Shown here piece after piece: positions 35,211 through 47,202 of a stretch of DNA of 64,000 bases. Made by a program: the position numbers and the translations under genes. The notes under the pieces are model-generated. The model had not been told where the DNA came from, searched no databases, and worked only from the letters and a program-made list of their open reading frames with translations. The stretch is from Thysanoteuthis rhombus (Eukaryota; Mollusca; Cephalopoda; Oegopsida; Thysanoteuthidae). The stretch's first letter is position 1, and the number at the start of each line of letters is the position of its first letter. Where the stretch lies: contig OY735212.1 in NCBI GenBank assembly GCA_963457665.1, positions 19,350,247-19,414,246 on the forward strand, written 5' to 3'.

Positions 35211-35698
35211 TTTTTTCATACATTTTGGCAAATGTTCATAGAGGTCAACACAATTTATCCAGAAGTTCTCATTCAGTTTTTAGGCTTATGCCATCACATT
35301 CAATAATATGTGAGAATCATGATGAATAATGATTAGTATAAGTACTAAAAATCACCAAAATTCTTGATATCCTAGGAAGAAACCAAGTTCTGGAAGATGT
35401 TGGGGTTGATACTAGGAGTTACCGCCTTGGGTGACTCTAACCATAGGTCTGCCACCATCAAGAAATAAACATCAATGTGTTTATTCTTATCATTTTGTAC
35501 AATCTCCTCTTCTCATTTTCTTTTCCCTCATCTAATCAAAATTTCTCAGTTAATTTTGGGCACAAAACAGAAGCTAATTAGAATCTGCCATGAAATAACA
35601 GTCTCTGATTTCTAAACCTTCATAATTCATGTTTTGCTCATACTTAATTAACAAACTGAACATGGCAAACTCTATTTACCCTAACATTATAAACCTAA
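35211..35698. other. Unassigned intronic sequence
   Basis: Nothing recognised. Confidence 0.35.
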
Positions 35699-36092
35699 TT
35701 TGAAACTCTCAACCAAAACTGTCAACATGGGTTTCTTCTGTTTTAAGTGATTCTAGCTGACTATATATGTATGCCACATGCACTGGCTGTACCAAGGAAT
35801 GTAGATGGCTGAAATTCATGTTTACTTATGTCTAGAAAAAAACTTTTCTTTCTTTTGTTTTTTGAAAATTCGTCCAAAAATGTGTTTTTAAAGGAGTCAA
35901 TTCACTCTGTGAATTCATGCTAAATTGGTCACTTAGTTTTTGTCCGGCAGTGTTCATGCTTGTTTTTTGAAAATTTAGACTTTATGGGGATCACCCTTTT
36001 TTTTCTAATTTTTCAATTGATCACTCCTAACAAGGCATCATGCCAAAAGATAATGATCATGTAATGGTTTTCATTGAGTTACTAACCAGACC
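35699..36092 (+). repeat. Repeat A copy 16
   Basis: AATTTGAAACTCTCAACCAA start and GAGTTACTAACCAGACCTG end. About 35 bp around the first TTGATCACC box is missing. Confidence 0.9.
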
Positions 36093-38391
36093 TGTGAACC
36101 TAATCTGTAAAGTTTTGAAGTTGACTCCAGAGGTTATAATAACTTTCTTAGCATTATGTAAAAGAATAAATTACTTTTATGAGCCCATCAGTTACTGAAA
36201 CAATAAATATCCTTAACATTTGCTCTCTTTAGTAATTAGTCTTTCCTGGAAACTATTTCGGTTCCTCAGGGCTAGTTTCCCTCAAAAAAGAATAAAAATT
36301 GATGTTTTTAAGCTTGAAATAACTGTTAAAGACAATTCTGACTTCCATAAATACACTTTGAAAGTAAAATTATATTGACAGGTCTATTGACTAAGTAATT
36401 CAGGGAAAGAGATCAGTTACAGACATGAAAGAAAAGCTCATAGATTTTTTTTTTGAAACTCAAAATGTGTATTCCCCAGTCAGCACTAAAATGAAAGCAA
36501 AAAATAAAGAGATCTTTATCATTTAAAACCAGTACTAAAACATTCATATTATTTTTACTTTTTTGTTTTTATTGATGGTATAGGTTGAATTTAGTTGGTA
36601 ATTAATTTGTACTTTTATCTTTGATTTGTTTTACAATCTTCTTTAGCCAATTAAAGCCATCCAAGCTGAAGAGAGAGAGACATGAGACACACTTTCGCTC
36701 AAATGGTGATATGACACCAATCTTTACATCTTAGGCTCAATTCACTTACCACCACATAGGTACACAGAATTGGTATTTGAGATTGAAACAAAAGAAATTG
36801 GACCCTATCCAATAACAGAAAGGCAATATTCTCAGATGTTCTTTATTTTTTGGTTTGTTATTTCCTGGGGAGGGGGGAATGTACTTTTAAAAAGTGGTTA
36901 TTTTCTTTTCTGTTTTTTTAAAAGAATCATATCACCAGGCTTAAATTTGCCGCGAGGAAATTTCTACTTTGCCTAAGGTTCTTCATCCAAAGTAGATCAG
37001 TCAGGAAAGATATCACAATAAATACAATTTCTGTCATACTAACATCAATATGGGGCCCAGAGAAAACTTACGTACACAACTGCTGATTGATTTTGCATAA
37101 ATAATTATCTGCGTTGAAAATTCCAACATTTTTACTTCATCACTTTTATGACTGTGAGGTCATTTCAATGGTCTAGAAGTATTATTTGCTTCCGTAACGA
37201 CTGATATATATTTTGAATAAGATAACAGGTCATCAATTCTGGTCTAATTGACCAAGCATCATTTTTCTCATAAAAGTATACTAGAACTTCCTGTTGAAGT
37301 AATGATTAGCTTCCTAAAAAAACATGATATCAACTGAAACAATGTTAAGTGAAACCAATCTTACCATGGACACAATTATATAGAAAGGAGTTATTCAATT
37401 TATTGTAGCATAGGAATTTTGTAACTGACTTGTGTCTAGTCAGAAAAATCACTTGATCTGCAATTCCATTTGCAATATCTTATATTATCTTATATCAATA
37501 TCTTTTTTTTCTCAACAACGCTATAATGAAACAATGTTGAAGCAGTGATAATCAAGGAGTTACTGCACATTGAGAAAGGCTGTCTTTTTGTTTCCCTTCA
37601 TAAGCAGAAGGATAAGATATCTGTTTTTGTGTTTTGCAGTGAACAAGACTTTCTGTCAGATATCAACTTACAACACTACCTTATTACTTCATACATCACA
37701 AAGAACTTTTTTTTTCCTCAAAATGAATAAAAACAGAAAAATTCTAAGGATACCAAATGTAAAATTAGTGTCTCTACTCTACACTAGAAATGTTGATAAA
37801 AAGATCAGGAGTCACACAATATAGTAGAAATACACTTCAAAATCTCTCTTCTCAGATCAATCCTTCACAAGAGTAAAAATATAACCAAAAGCAACTTATG
37901 CAACATTTTATGCAGCTAAGGCAAAGAATATTAGAAAGAAACATGCTGCTTTTTAAAATAAGAACCCTGGAAAGCTGTTACATTGGGTGAAACAACTTAA
38001 TCAGGCTTAACAGAACATGTGTAAAAGAAAAACCGACTTTCTCTTGAATGAGGCCAAAATGATAAATTTGGTAAGATGATTGGAAATCCATAAGGTGAAA
38101 AACCAGTGCACATTACAGGGTAATAAAATGAATGTATGAGCAAATCATGTAGATTTTAACATCTTATTGAGACTAGTATACAGAAAATCTAATTTTAGCT
38201 GTTAAGAGCCTCCTACAATGAGTCAAAACAAGGCAATCAGGAACCCATTGATGTTTCCTACAAAAGGAGTTAACCAGATGATGACATCTAATCTTCCTTG
38301 TTAACATGAGACCTCAATATTCAGCCCTTTGAGTGGTTCTATTGGACTAGCTGATGTTGAAGTGAAAGAGAGAGAGGAAAGGTGAAAGAAA
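36093..38391. other. Unassigned intronic sequence, 2.3 kb
   Basis: No repeat family, exon or structured element recognised. Short frames at 36770-36976 and 37545-37824 lack features. Confidence 0.4.
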
Positions 38392-38720
38392 CAGGTCTGG
38401 CTAGTCTCCTAATAGAAACTATCCTATGACCAAAGTTTGCTGTGTTTAGAGTGATCAGTTAAAAAAATTAGTAAGGCTGATTTTTGTTGGGAAGTGATTA
38501 TTAAAAGGTCCAAATTTTTAAAAAAGCGCTGTGTGCTGTTAAATGCAAACTAGGGTGTCAATTTAGCAGAAACTTACGTTGTAAATTGAATGCCACCCAC
38601 CTCAAAACTTATTTGGGGGAATTTTCAATAAAAACAAAAAATTTTTTGACATCATGAGGAGTAAAATTTTTAATTTTTGGCCCTCTAACGGTATGGTCGG
38701 TAGTCCAGGCATTGTATACA
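38392..38720 (-). repeat. Repeat A copy 17
   Basis: Minus strand: CAGGTCTGGCTAGTCTCCTA start, CTTACGTTGTAAATTGAATG, ACATCATGAGGAGTAAAATT. The far end is lost after TTGTATAC. Confidence 0.85.
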
Positions 38721-40227
38721 AAAATGGAAATGGGGGTCAACTTCCCATGAATAGCAACAAAAAAAAGATCAACAGATTTTATATCCTCAGTATATTCTGA
38801 ATGAGAAGGAAAGTCTACAAAAATTGTATAGAAGGAAAATTCTGAAGTTCAAAATGGCTGGCATCTGCTCTCATGACAATGGTCTGTCATAGGTGAAGCT
38901 ATTTGAGTTTCAATTTTTGATACAGTCTTTCACATTTTTGGCTGTAACTTTTCATTCATAGTGGATACAAAATGCCAAGGTACCCTATTGAAAAGCTGAG
39001 ATATATATATATATCCATCAAGAATCAAATCTACAATCCATATACACAACCTTTCTTGAAGCCAGCTTGTTTCCATGGTTGGTTTTCATATAGCATTTAT
39101 GCGATGCTGTTGATCACTTTGGTTTTGGCACTGATTTTGAATTAACAATCCCAACAATGATTCAAATGATGGCTACCAAATGGCAGGTTTAGAATCAGCA
39201 CCTTTGAATCATCTTATTTCAGATGTATGACAAATTCTACTCTAAAATGCCTTGACCTGCATAGTTTATCCAAAGTCAGAACCAGACTATAAGCAACTTT
39301 TCATCTGGATAGTTATTTGTAAGGAATGGCACATTGGACTTTTTCCTCTTACGATTAATTATAACTTTCCCTTCACACAATTTTTGCAGACTATTTTTCT
39401 CTAATTCAGAACATACTGAGGTTACAAAATTCGTTTTTTTTTTTTTTTGTTGCAATCTCTGAGAGGTCAAATTACACTTTTTACTGGACTGTTATATCTG
39501 TGACAGATTTATGCATAACCAGTCAGAATCACAAAAAAAAAAAATAAACCGAAGAACTTTTGTTAACAATTTTCTAACATGTATCTGAGGCAGGACTGAT
39601 ATGTCATGTTGGAGTTTAGTCTTCATCTTCACTTTTCTCATTCTCTATTTCCTTCATGCTTCCTTTCCTTCTCTCAATTTTTCACTCTCTTTCTTCTCAT
39701 CTTATTCCGCTTTCATCTGTCTAATCTCTCGTTCATGAATTCATGAAGCCGCTGATCTTCCTCCAGTTGACAGTTATTAATTTTTGGTGGCTCTGTTGAT
39801 CATATCATCATCATAGCAACTACATCCTTACCTCAGTATATTGCAGGTGGTACTATCCCAGTCAATCCTTGCAAATTATTCTGGGGAGGAGGGAGCTGAA
39901 CAAAGCAGCATATGATCCTAAATAACAACAACAACAACAACAACCGAAGCCTGATTTGCATATTTCAAAATTCCTTGACGGCTTAAAAGTGCCAAATGAC
40001 ACTCGCAGGGACGGAACGTGAGCTGGACTTGCACGAGGAGAAATGACATGCAAACGTCAAGTACTCAATGAAACGCCAAACCTTTATTGCCTAAAACTGA
40101 AGGACATTATCAATGCTTCTTGTCCGGTGAATTCAAAATTGGAACAGACATAATGCAGTCCAAGACTGAAGATTTGCATGTACTTATCGTACTTACAGAG
40201 GCATAGCTAAGAGGGTGTTCAGGAAAA
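38721..40227. other. Unassigned intronic sequence, 1.5 kb
   Basis: Includes T14 at about 39433 and (CAA)n at 39925-39943. No gene seen. Confidence 0.35.
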
Positions 40228-40820
40228 TGACAGCATACTATGTTGGGGATGATCAATTAGAAAAAATTGGAAAAAGGCATAATCAATGGATAAATCAATT
40301 CTCTTACTTTTTGTTATCTCAAAAAAAGTCCAAATTTCTAAAAATAATGTGAATACAGCTGACAATAAATTCAGCATAAACTTACATTGTTAATTGCCCC
40401 CCAATTTTTTTCTAAATATCATCATCCGCAGCAGCCACAGCCTTTTAGTGTCCATTGTTGGATATAAATCTACCCAAGGATTCACCAGACTCCTCTATTA
40501 TCATAGAGTCAATATTTTCCAAATTAGTCTAGTTTATCACACCATTTTTTATTTCGTTGGCCCCCATTTTGCATGTGATGTCTGGGGATTCACATTGTCA
40601 TGATGTCCAGTGGTCGTCTATCATTCTCGCTACATGTCCAGCCCATTGTTATTTAAGTTTTTGTTTCTATGATATCTCGGACTCCTGTTTCTCCTCTGAT
40701 ATATTGTGCTTTTTCAGCCCTCTGGCTCTACTGATGTGACACATACATACATAGCCAGCCAGAATCACTTCAAAACTGAAGAAACACTTTGTTGATAGTT
40801 TTGGGTGTCACTTCCTAATA
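40228..40820 (-). repeat. Repeat A copy 18, split by a LINE insertion
   Basis: The TGATCA half lies at 40228-40416 and the GCCCTCTGGCTC...GAAGAAACACTTTGTTGATA half at 40711-40820. The two halves continue in register around the inserted LINE. Confidence 0.85.
40417..40710 (-). mobile_element. RTE-like LINE 3' end nested in repeat A
   Basis: Starts at its TATCATCATCC tail (40417) and continues with the antisense of the LINE ending (AAGGATTCACCAGACTCCTC; ATGTCTGGGGATTCACATTG). It stops at 40710 where repeat A resumes. It is 5'-truncated, as LINE inserts usually are. Confidence 0.8.
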
Positions 40821-41544
40821 TCTGATATGAATTTGCTTTTAATAGTTATCTAAAGTTCAAAAGCAAAAGAATAAAGAGATAAAAATGATATATGAAACTT
40901 GAAAGGTGTCGAGTCGGGATCAGAAATTTTTTTTTTGCAATGGCCAACTTTTGATTTCTTTCATTTTCCTATGGCCCACATGTATATTATATTTTATCAG
41001 ATCTTACATATAAAAGTTTTGAAATCTAGATATATCGACATCGGGATTTATCTAAAGTCTGTGGACATGCCTATGTAGCCAAATTATAAAATGCAATTGC
41101 AACGCTTATGTAAGCAAAAGTTAAATGAATTGTGACATAAAAGAGTTTTTTTTAAAGCCATGAATAAGCTCTATGACCCACTCATGCATGAAATTCAAAA
41201 ATTTCTCAGAAAAGGTCCCGGGTCCACAGGAAACACCTAAATGGTCAATTTGTGGACCATTGCCCACCTGTTGCTGTTGCTTGGTGTACAAAAAAAAAGG
41301 AAACAGAGAGAACAACTAAAGTGGTAATGGTTGCAAGTACTATTCAGATTGTCCAATGTGCAGACATTTCTCTTTGCCTTGTCTGTTTGTTCCCTTTGTT
41401 TAAATTGGTTGATTCAGAATGGGAACTCCAAACTTTTTAGACCATTAATCCCTACACTGAATTTTTGACTCCTAATCGACCTGTAAGCATATACCAAAAG
41501 ATGAATGAACGAATGAGTAAATAAATAAATAAATAAATGACAAT
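40821..41544. other. Unassigned intronic sequence
   Basis: Ends in (AAAT)n at 41518-41538, directly before repeat A copy 19. Confidence 0.35.
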
Positions 41545-41929
41545 TCTAGTGAGTCACTTAATAGAAACCGTCATATGGCTAATGTCTTCAGGCAGCATGC
41601 CGTGTTGGGAGGGTGTTCTATTGAACTATTGGAAAAGGGGTAATAAGTTACTTCTCTTGATTTTTGTCAGTCAGCGATCACTAAAAGAAACATGAATGCT
41701 GCCAAACACGGACAGAGGATAAATTTAGCATGAACTTACATTGCTAATTGAAGTCCCCAACTAAAAGCGTGGGTGGGGGGTGAAAAAAAATTATTAGACA
41801 CTGCAAGGTGAAGATGTTTAAATTCTAAGTCCTCTAGCTCCATTGGTCCAACCAGAGTACACGATGCATAAAAAGCCAGCCACTTTGAAAACTGGAAAAA
41901 CCTACTGTGACAGTTTCTGATAATAATTA
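41545..41929 (-). repeat. Repeat A copy 19
   Basis: Minus strand: TCTAGTGAGTCACTTAATAG start, CAGGCAGCATGCCGTGTTGG, CTCTAGCTCCATTGGTCCAA, and TGTGACAGTTTCTGATAAT end. Confidence 0.9.
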
Positions 41930-41989
41930 AGTAGATGTCCAGTTTTCATATACTATATTTATTAGTGCATGATATGGAAGAAAATTCCT

Positions 41990-42420
41990 ATCAGAGTTTT
42001 GAAAAAAATAAAAAAGCATAAATCTACTTCTCCCTGACACTTACTTCCCCCAGCAGCTATGGATAAAACAGGGGTAGGGGGGCTGATTTGTCTCTCTAGT
42101 CTTGGGAACGCAACCAGTTTAGGAGAAGAACAACTCCAATTCCAAAACCAGGTAGTGGATCCCCTGTTCAGGCAGTTTGATGCCCAATTTAACATCCTTC
42201 CGGCTGCTCCTGCAGCCTAACTGATGCCAGACATATTGTTCTCCCCTTTCCTTTAGACTACATCAGCAAGGCCAAGAGGGAGATTTTGATGGCTGGGTAT
42301 CCCAGGATCTCCATACCCTTCAGCCAGGCTTGTGCCTAAGAGGGAAAATCTATTGTCTATCGAGACAGGATGGAAGCCATTCGTATTGAAGGAAAATACT
42401 TGCTATGTCTGAATTCTGAA
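41990..42420. repeat. Unclassified G+C-richer segment
   Basis: Far richer in G+C than its surroundings (for example TCCGGCTGCTCCTGCAGCC at 42198 and GGCTGGGTATCCCAGGATCT at 42292). Either a SINE or LINE body or a worn pseudogene. A partial reading LDYISKAKREILMAGYPRIS is protein-like but stops surround it. No splice sites support an exon. Confidence 0.35.
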
Positions 42421-42975
42421 TTCAGATTGATGAGAAAATGGCAGTTAGATTTTTTAAAATCTTTTAGGAAAAGAAATGTGTCCAAGTCAGAAGTAGCACA
42501 AAAAAATTTAAAAAGAAGAAATGTTCACTTTTTTATATGAGATCTTTCCCTTTAGGTAATTGCCGTAGGAATATTATCGCACTACATATTACAGTCAAGT
42601 TTCATTCTGTTTTTAATCCTCCTTTATTGAGACCTATAAGCAAAGCAAAGCTACATTGATTCCCGTGTTGTACGACACATGATTTTCGTCTTCATTTCAT
42701 GAACGATCGATGAAGACCCAATCATTCTTTGTAATAAACTTGTAAAAGAAGATTTTTTTCAAAACCCAAGTTGGTACCCCATATACAAATACTCCATTTA
42801 CACTTTGGTTGAGTATACAAAATGAGTTTTATCCAATAAAGGTTAGACAAGCATGCAAGAAACTGTTCTCAATTCTGTTTTTTTTTTAAATTGTGTTCTA
42901 AAATAAGTGAGAAAATTTGCCAATATTTTTTCTATGCAGAAGTTTAAAAGAAAATGGAGAATAGACACGATGTAT
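42421..42975. other. Unassigned intronic sequence
   Basis: Nothing recognised. Confidence 0.35.
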
Positions 42976-43421
42976 ATTAGAAACCACCAACCAAAGCTGT
43001 CACAAAATCTGTCAACATAGGTTTCTTCAATTTCTAAACAAGTCCCGCTGGCGATGTATGTATATACATATCAGGTGTGCAGGCTGCACCAGTGGAGTTA
43101 AAGAGCTGTAAATTTGAGCATATACTCCTTATCATGTCTATAAAAACGTTTGGGGGGGGGCGAATTTCCCCCCAAATAGGTTTTAGAAGGGGGTTCAATA
43201 AACAATGTAAGTATATGCTAAATTGGTTGCTTAGTTTGTGTCCAGCCAGTGTTATTGCTTGTTTTGTTTTTTTCAAATTCAAACTTTATCAGTAATAACT
43301 GGCTACCAGAAGGTGAGAGAAGTGATTTATTCATCAATCACCTTTTTTCCAATTTTTCAATTGATCATCCCCAACATGGCATGCTGCTGAAAGATGTTGG
43401 TCATGTAACAGTTTCGATAGT
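42976..43421 (+). repeat. Repeat A copy 20, full length
   Basis: ATTAGAAACCACCAACCAAA start, a duplicated GCTGTCACAAAATCTGTCAA head, G9 run, TTGATCATCCCCAACATGGC. The last block is worn. Confidence 0.9.
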
Positions 43422-44886
43422 ATGGCAGTAACCATAAGATCATGAAAATGCAATAAAAGAGGTAATTTAACATGCTGAATCCTGTCTTTGGAAAAATGAC
43501 AAAACTATTGCGTGATGGCAGTGCCAAGCTCAAGTCAACTAAATCATGTTTCTGAGCGTTTCCATTTTTTTCTAATACTTCTCCCCCCACTATCCACCTA
43601 AACTGCAGATCGCAATATCGCTGCCTTATAAAGATCTTCATAACCAGACTCTCGACTGCAAGAAAGTTATTAAAAGCCTCAGGATAGAAAAAAATAGAGA
43701 AGCCGGGGAAGAAAAATGCAGAAACTGGGGAGAAAAAAAAAACCCTGAGGTTGTTATATGGAAAATACCTGTCTAAAATCATGATGCTGTGAATATTTCT
43801 CTTTATCATGGTTTGTTTTTTTATCAGGGTAAGATTTTTTATTTCTATTCCATTTTATTTGCAATTGAATGGCTTGTGAGTGACAAGTCAAGAGGAAAAA
43901 ATATATGAAGGATAAAACCCTATAAAACCTGCTGTTGCGGTCGAGTGCTCAACGATTCTTGCTCTCGGCAAAATAATCAACAAGGAATGACTAGTATGAA
44001 TAACAAAATTCAAGCAAATATTTGACCTTGAACAGTTTCTGATACCAAGAATGAAACCATTGCAGTGGAATTCAAATTTAAAATTATTTGGGCAATAGCA
44101 TTTCCAACGGTGCTTTTTTGGAAGACTGTATGGTGCGTTGAACAGCTTGCCACAATAGTTATGTAAATTTAAAATCATTCCAAAAAGCTTTTTTCCCTCC
44201 TGTTACCAATGAAGAAGAGTACCATCTATCTATATGGGTACATTAAGCTGCAGTCACATAAATCAGTTGTACAAAACCATTATCGTTTATTGAGTATAAG
44301 GTTTCTAATGGTGGACAAATGTCTAACCAACCATATATGGTCAAATTTACTCCTTCGTCCTTCACTAGTGTATAATACAGGTCTAAAACAGGTGGTGGGG
44401 ATAGGAGAGAGAGCCATAACTGTGAATAAGAAAATAGTTGATGAATAAGATCATGACGCGTGTATTCAAGTAGCTGTAGTCTAAATGAAAATAAGAGATC
44501 ACTGGTAGCTCTTAGCACCTCAAAGTAGTAGCATTATCTTCTGCTTTGCAAAAGTTTAATTTACACCACTTCACTTGTATCAAAGACCTGTTGCTACCAT
44601 TATGTTGAACTGTCTTTGAGCATATGTACCTTTATTTTGTGCATCTCTTTGCAAGATGTGTCCTTAGATATCAGAAAAGCATAAGAGAGTTTGTCAGGAT
44701 GTTGTACTCAGTGTAAGACTGGCAGACACAGAAAAAGATTATTTTGGCGATCTAAAAATTCTCAAAAATTTTTCTTAAATCAATGGTAACTGCTTCTTCA
44801 CTTTACCCAATTCTGGCTTATGAAAGATTTCATAGGAATACTCTATTCACGGATAGCGTGAGAAACCGGAATGGATAATTCTGTTA
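43422..44886. other. Unassigned intronic sequence, 1.5 kb
   Basis: Several short frames on both strands (up to 150 codons, minus strand, part lying over repeat A) carry no recognisable domain. Confidence 0.4.
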
Positions 44887-45230
44887 AAAGAGACTATCAA
44901 CAAAATACTGTCTACATAAGTTTTCAAGTTGGTCTGGCTGACTGTATGCATATGTATTAGAAATACAGACTACATTACATTTTTTTTTCCCTAAATCCCC
45001 CTACCTTATAGGTTTTTAGTGGGAGGTGATCTATTTACAATTCTATGTTAAATTTGTTGTTTGCTTTGGTGTCTGGAAGCATTCATGCTTTTTCTGGTGA
45101 TCACCATCCAACAAAAAGCAAGAGAAGTAAATCATTCATCGATCTACCCTTTTCCAATTTTTTAATTGATGACTCCCAACATAGCATGCTGCCAAAAGAT
45201 GTTTTTTTAGTATCTAACTAGATATGTTGA
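44887..45230 (+). repeat. Repeat A copy 21, internally deleted
   Basis: AGAGACTATCAACAAAATAC start, GGTTTTTAGTGGGAGGTGAT, CTGGAAGCATTCATGC, TTGATGACTCCCAACATAGC. Confidence 0.85.
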
Positions 45231-45957
45231 AGAAAGTAACCAGCTGATCACTGTACTAAAAGGGTTAGTGGTACTTGACAAAAAATTGATTGAAATAAAC
45301 ATATTGGAACTCATTCTATAAGGGAGGTAAAAGGCTTGATTAGCCCAAAATATTACACGGTTTTATCCAAATTATGCTGAATTTGGCTGCATTTGGGGTT
45401 GGGGCATTTTCACCCCGTCCATTGCTTCATATGCCTATGATTATACATTACAGTAAAAGAAAATATTTTCAATCTCCACTTTTCATAAAACACACTGTAT
45501 ATTCATTTACTTGTCTTCTATTCTATTACTATTTTTACATCACCACATGATGACAAAATGAAAATAGAATTTTACATCATGTTAAGCTTGAAAAATAAAA
45601 CATCATGATTATTCAATGGTGTATTGAATGTTTTCTTTTTAACTTTTTGGGACTAAAACATTTTTTATCCGATAAACTGTGTATCAATATATATATATGT
45701 ACATATTTTTTGTGTCACACTTATCAATATTGATACACACAGAAGAGAAAAATCTGACATTTGGCAATTCACCCTTCTGTTTGTATTGGACTCTTCCAAA
45801 TTTCTTGATGTATCTTTACTTATTTCTATCTTTTGTTTAGTTTAATAATCAGAAAATAATGAACATAATCAAGAAAATGCAGACTTTTTGGTATTTTAGA
45901 AGTACAATTCATTTGCAAAATTCCCTAAATAATGCGGTCATTTATTGACAGAAAGGG
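45231..45957. other. Unassigned intronic sequence
   Basis: Contains the hairpin at 45677-45744 and nothing else recognised. Confidence 0.35.
45677..45744. repeat. Short hairpin (inverted repeat)
   Basis: CTGTGTATCAATATAT near the left end pairs with ATATTGATACACACAG at the right, with a loop of about 35 bases. Confidence 0.6.
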
Positions 45958-46545
45958 TATCATCATCATCATCATCATCATCATCAATCTGTTAGCATCA
46001 GTTGCTGGATATCGACTTTCCCCAGGATTTGCCAGACCTCTCTATCATGGGCAGCTCGGGACCAGTACTTTCAGAATTTGTCTAGGTCATCTCACCATCT
46101 TGTATTTTGCCAGCCTCGGTTTTGCATGTGATCTCTGGGGATCCATGTTGTGAATCATGATGTCCATCGGTTGTCTTTCATCCTTGCAACATGGCCTGCC
46201 CATTGCCATTTGAGTTTTTTAATGGATTCTATGATGTCTCAAACCCCTGTTTTTCCCCAGAAATATTGTGCTGTCTTATGATCACTCCATTTGATATTAA
46301 GCATGATTCTCTTATGTGCACGTTGCATGCTTCTCAGTTTGAGGGTCTCTCAGTTAGGTTCCTTATTTCAGCTCCATTGGCAACTATAGGGAGGATGCGT
46401 TCTTTTTAAGACTAATGGGATTTTCTTGTTCTTGAAGGTTGAGCTTGCTCTGTCAAAGGTTTGCCATCCTAGAGTGATTCTTTGCTTGATTTCTTCTTTT
46501 GAGGCTTTCATGGAGATTTGTTATTCTAGATAGATGTAGTGGTCA
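45958..46545 (-). mobile_element. RTE-like LINE 3' end with (ATG)n tail
   Basis: The minus strand ends in a TGATGATGATGATGATG tail (45958-45986). The last about 550 bp reads, with a few breaks, ITLGWQTFDRASSTFKNKKI, RSMQ, a WAGHVARMKDNRW zinc-finger-side block and PRDHMQNRGWQ. This region follows the RT domain in RTE/Jockey-like LINEs. It ends less than 200 bp from the second CUB exon. Confidence 0.85.
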
Positions 46546-46552
46546 ACTTTCT

Positions 46553-46690
46553 AGTATATAATAAAATGGAATTCTTTTGTGAATTGAATTTGAGAAAAAT
46601 GAAAAAAATTACAAGGGAAGTAACTTTATTCAGAGGATACCCCCCTTGATTTAGCACTTGAATTCCTTAATATGAATTTAAGTTTCATAT
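46553..46690 (+). repeat. Repeat D copy 3, 42 bp before the exon acceptor
   Basis: GGAATTCTTTTGTGAATTGA, AAGGGAAGTAACTTTATTCA and CCCCCTTGATTTAGCA; orientation opposite to the copy after the first exon. Confidence 0.75.
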
Positions 46691-46731
46691 GTAGAATTCT
46701 TCATTCTAACATAATTGTCTCTTCATTTCAG

Positions 46732-46919
46732 CTGCATGCTTGGATACTTGGCTGTGAACCTCCAGGGACAGGTTAGTCCCAGAAAATACCATGACAAATT
46801 TTGTGGTGAACTGCTACCTCCTGAGCTAACAAGTGAGAACCCTCGACTGGTGCTCATCCTTAATACTCATGGAGCTGTGCGGGGAAGGGGATTTCTGGCA
46901 CGTTATGAATTCATCACTG
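46732..46919 (+). CDS. CUB domain, C-terminal half (internal exon)
   Basis: Internal coding exon for the second half of the same CUB domain. It follows a CATTTCAG acceptor and ends at a GTGAGT donor (46920). Its first C completes the TA left by the exon ending at 13191, giving Tyr. It then reads CMLGYLAVNLQG, a KFCGELLPPEL block holding the fourth cysteine, and NPRLVLILNTHG followed by GFLARYEFITG. These match the usual CUB end (cysteine 3, YCG..P, a hydrophobic strand, then GF.A.Y). The joined domain is about 123 residues with all four cysteines, within the usual CUB size. The aspartate normally found three residues after cysteine 3 in calcium-binding CUB domains is Gly here, so this one probably does not bind calcium (inference). 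The exon ends in phase 1, so the two-exon domain is a symmetrical 1-1 module. No neighbouring exon was recognised within the remaining 17 kb. Confidence 0.9.
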
Positions 46920-47055
46920 GTGAGTAGAATCTACTTGTTTTAATACATTCAACTTCTTTTTTTTTAAATTATACATTTTGATTCATATTTTTCAACTTGG
47001 AACTTTATATTGATTTCGTATGAGCTGAATCAGTAGTATTGAGCCTTATCGCAAG

Positions 47056-47202
47056 CAGTGATGGAAAGTGTGGTGTATGTCTCTGTCAATTTCCAGTTCT
47101 TTTGTTTGTTCAATATGTTCTAATGGAGACATTACTATGTACCTAGTTCCTCAAACCCAGCCCTTCCATATACCTTGTTCCCAAAATCAATCTCCAGCAC
47201 TG
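47056..47202. mobile_element. hAT-like MITE (family I) copy 2
   Basis: Ends CAGTGATGGAAAGTGTGG and, inverted, CAGTGCTGGAGATTGATTTT. Flanks ATCGCAAG and ATCACAAG agree at 7 of 8 positions, the target-duplication length of hAT elements. Confidence 0.75.

Noticed and set aside
42230-42410. Protein-like text LDYISKAKREILMAGYP as a host exon
   Set aside because: No acceptor/donor pair keeps a frame, and stops surround it.
43357-43809. 150-codon minus-strand frame
   Set aside because: Partly antisense to repeat A copy 20, with no domain in the remainder.
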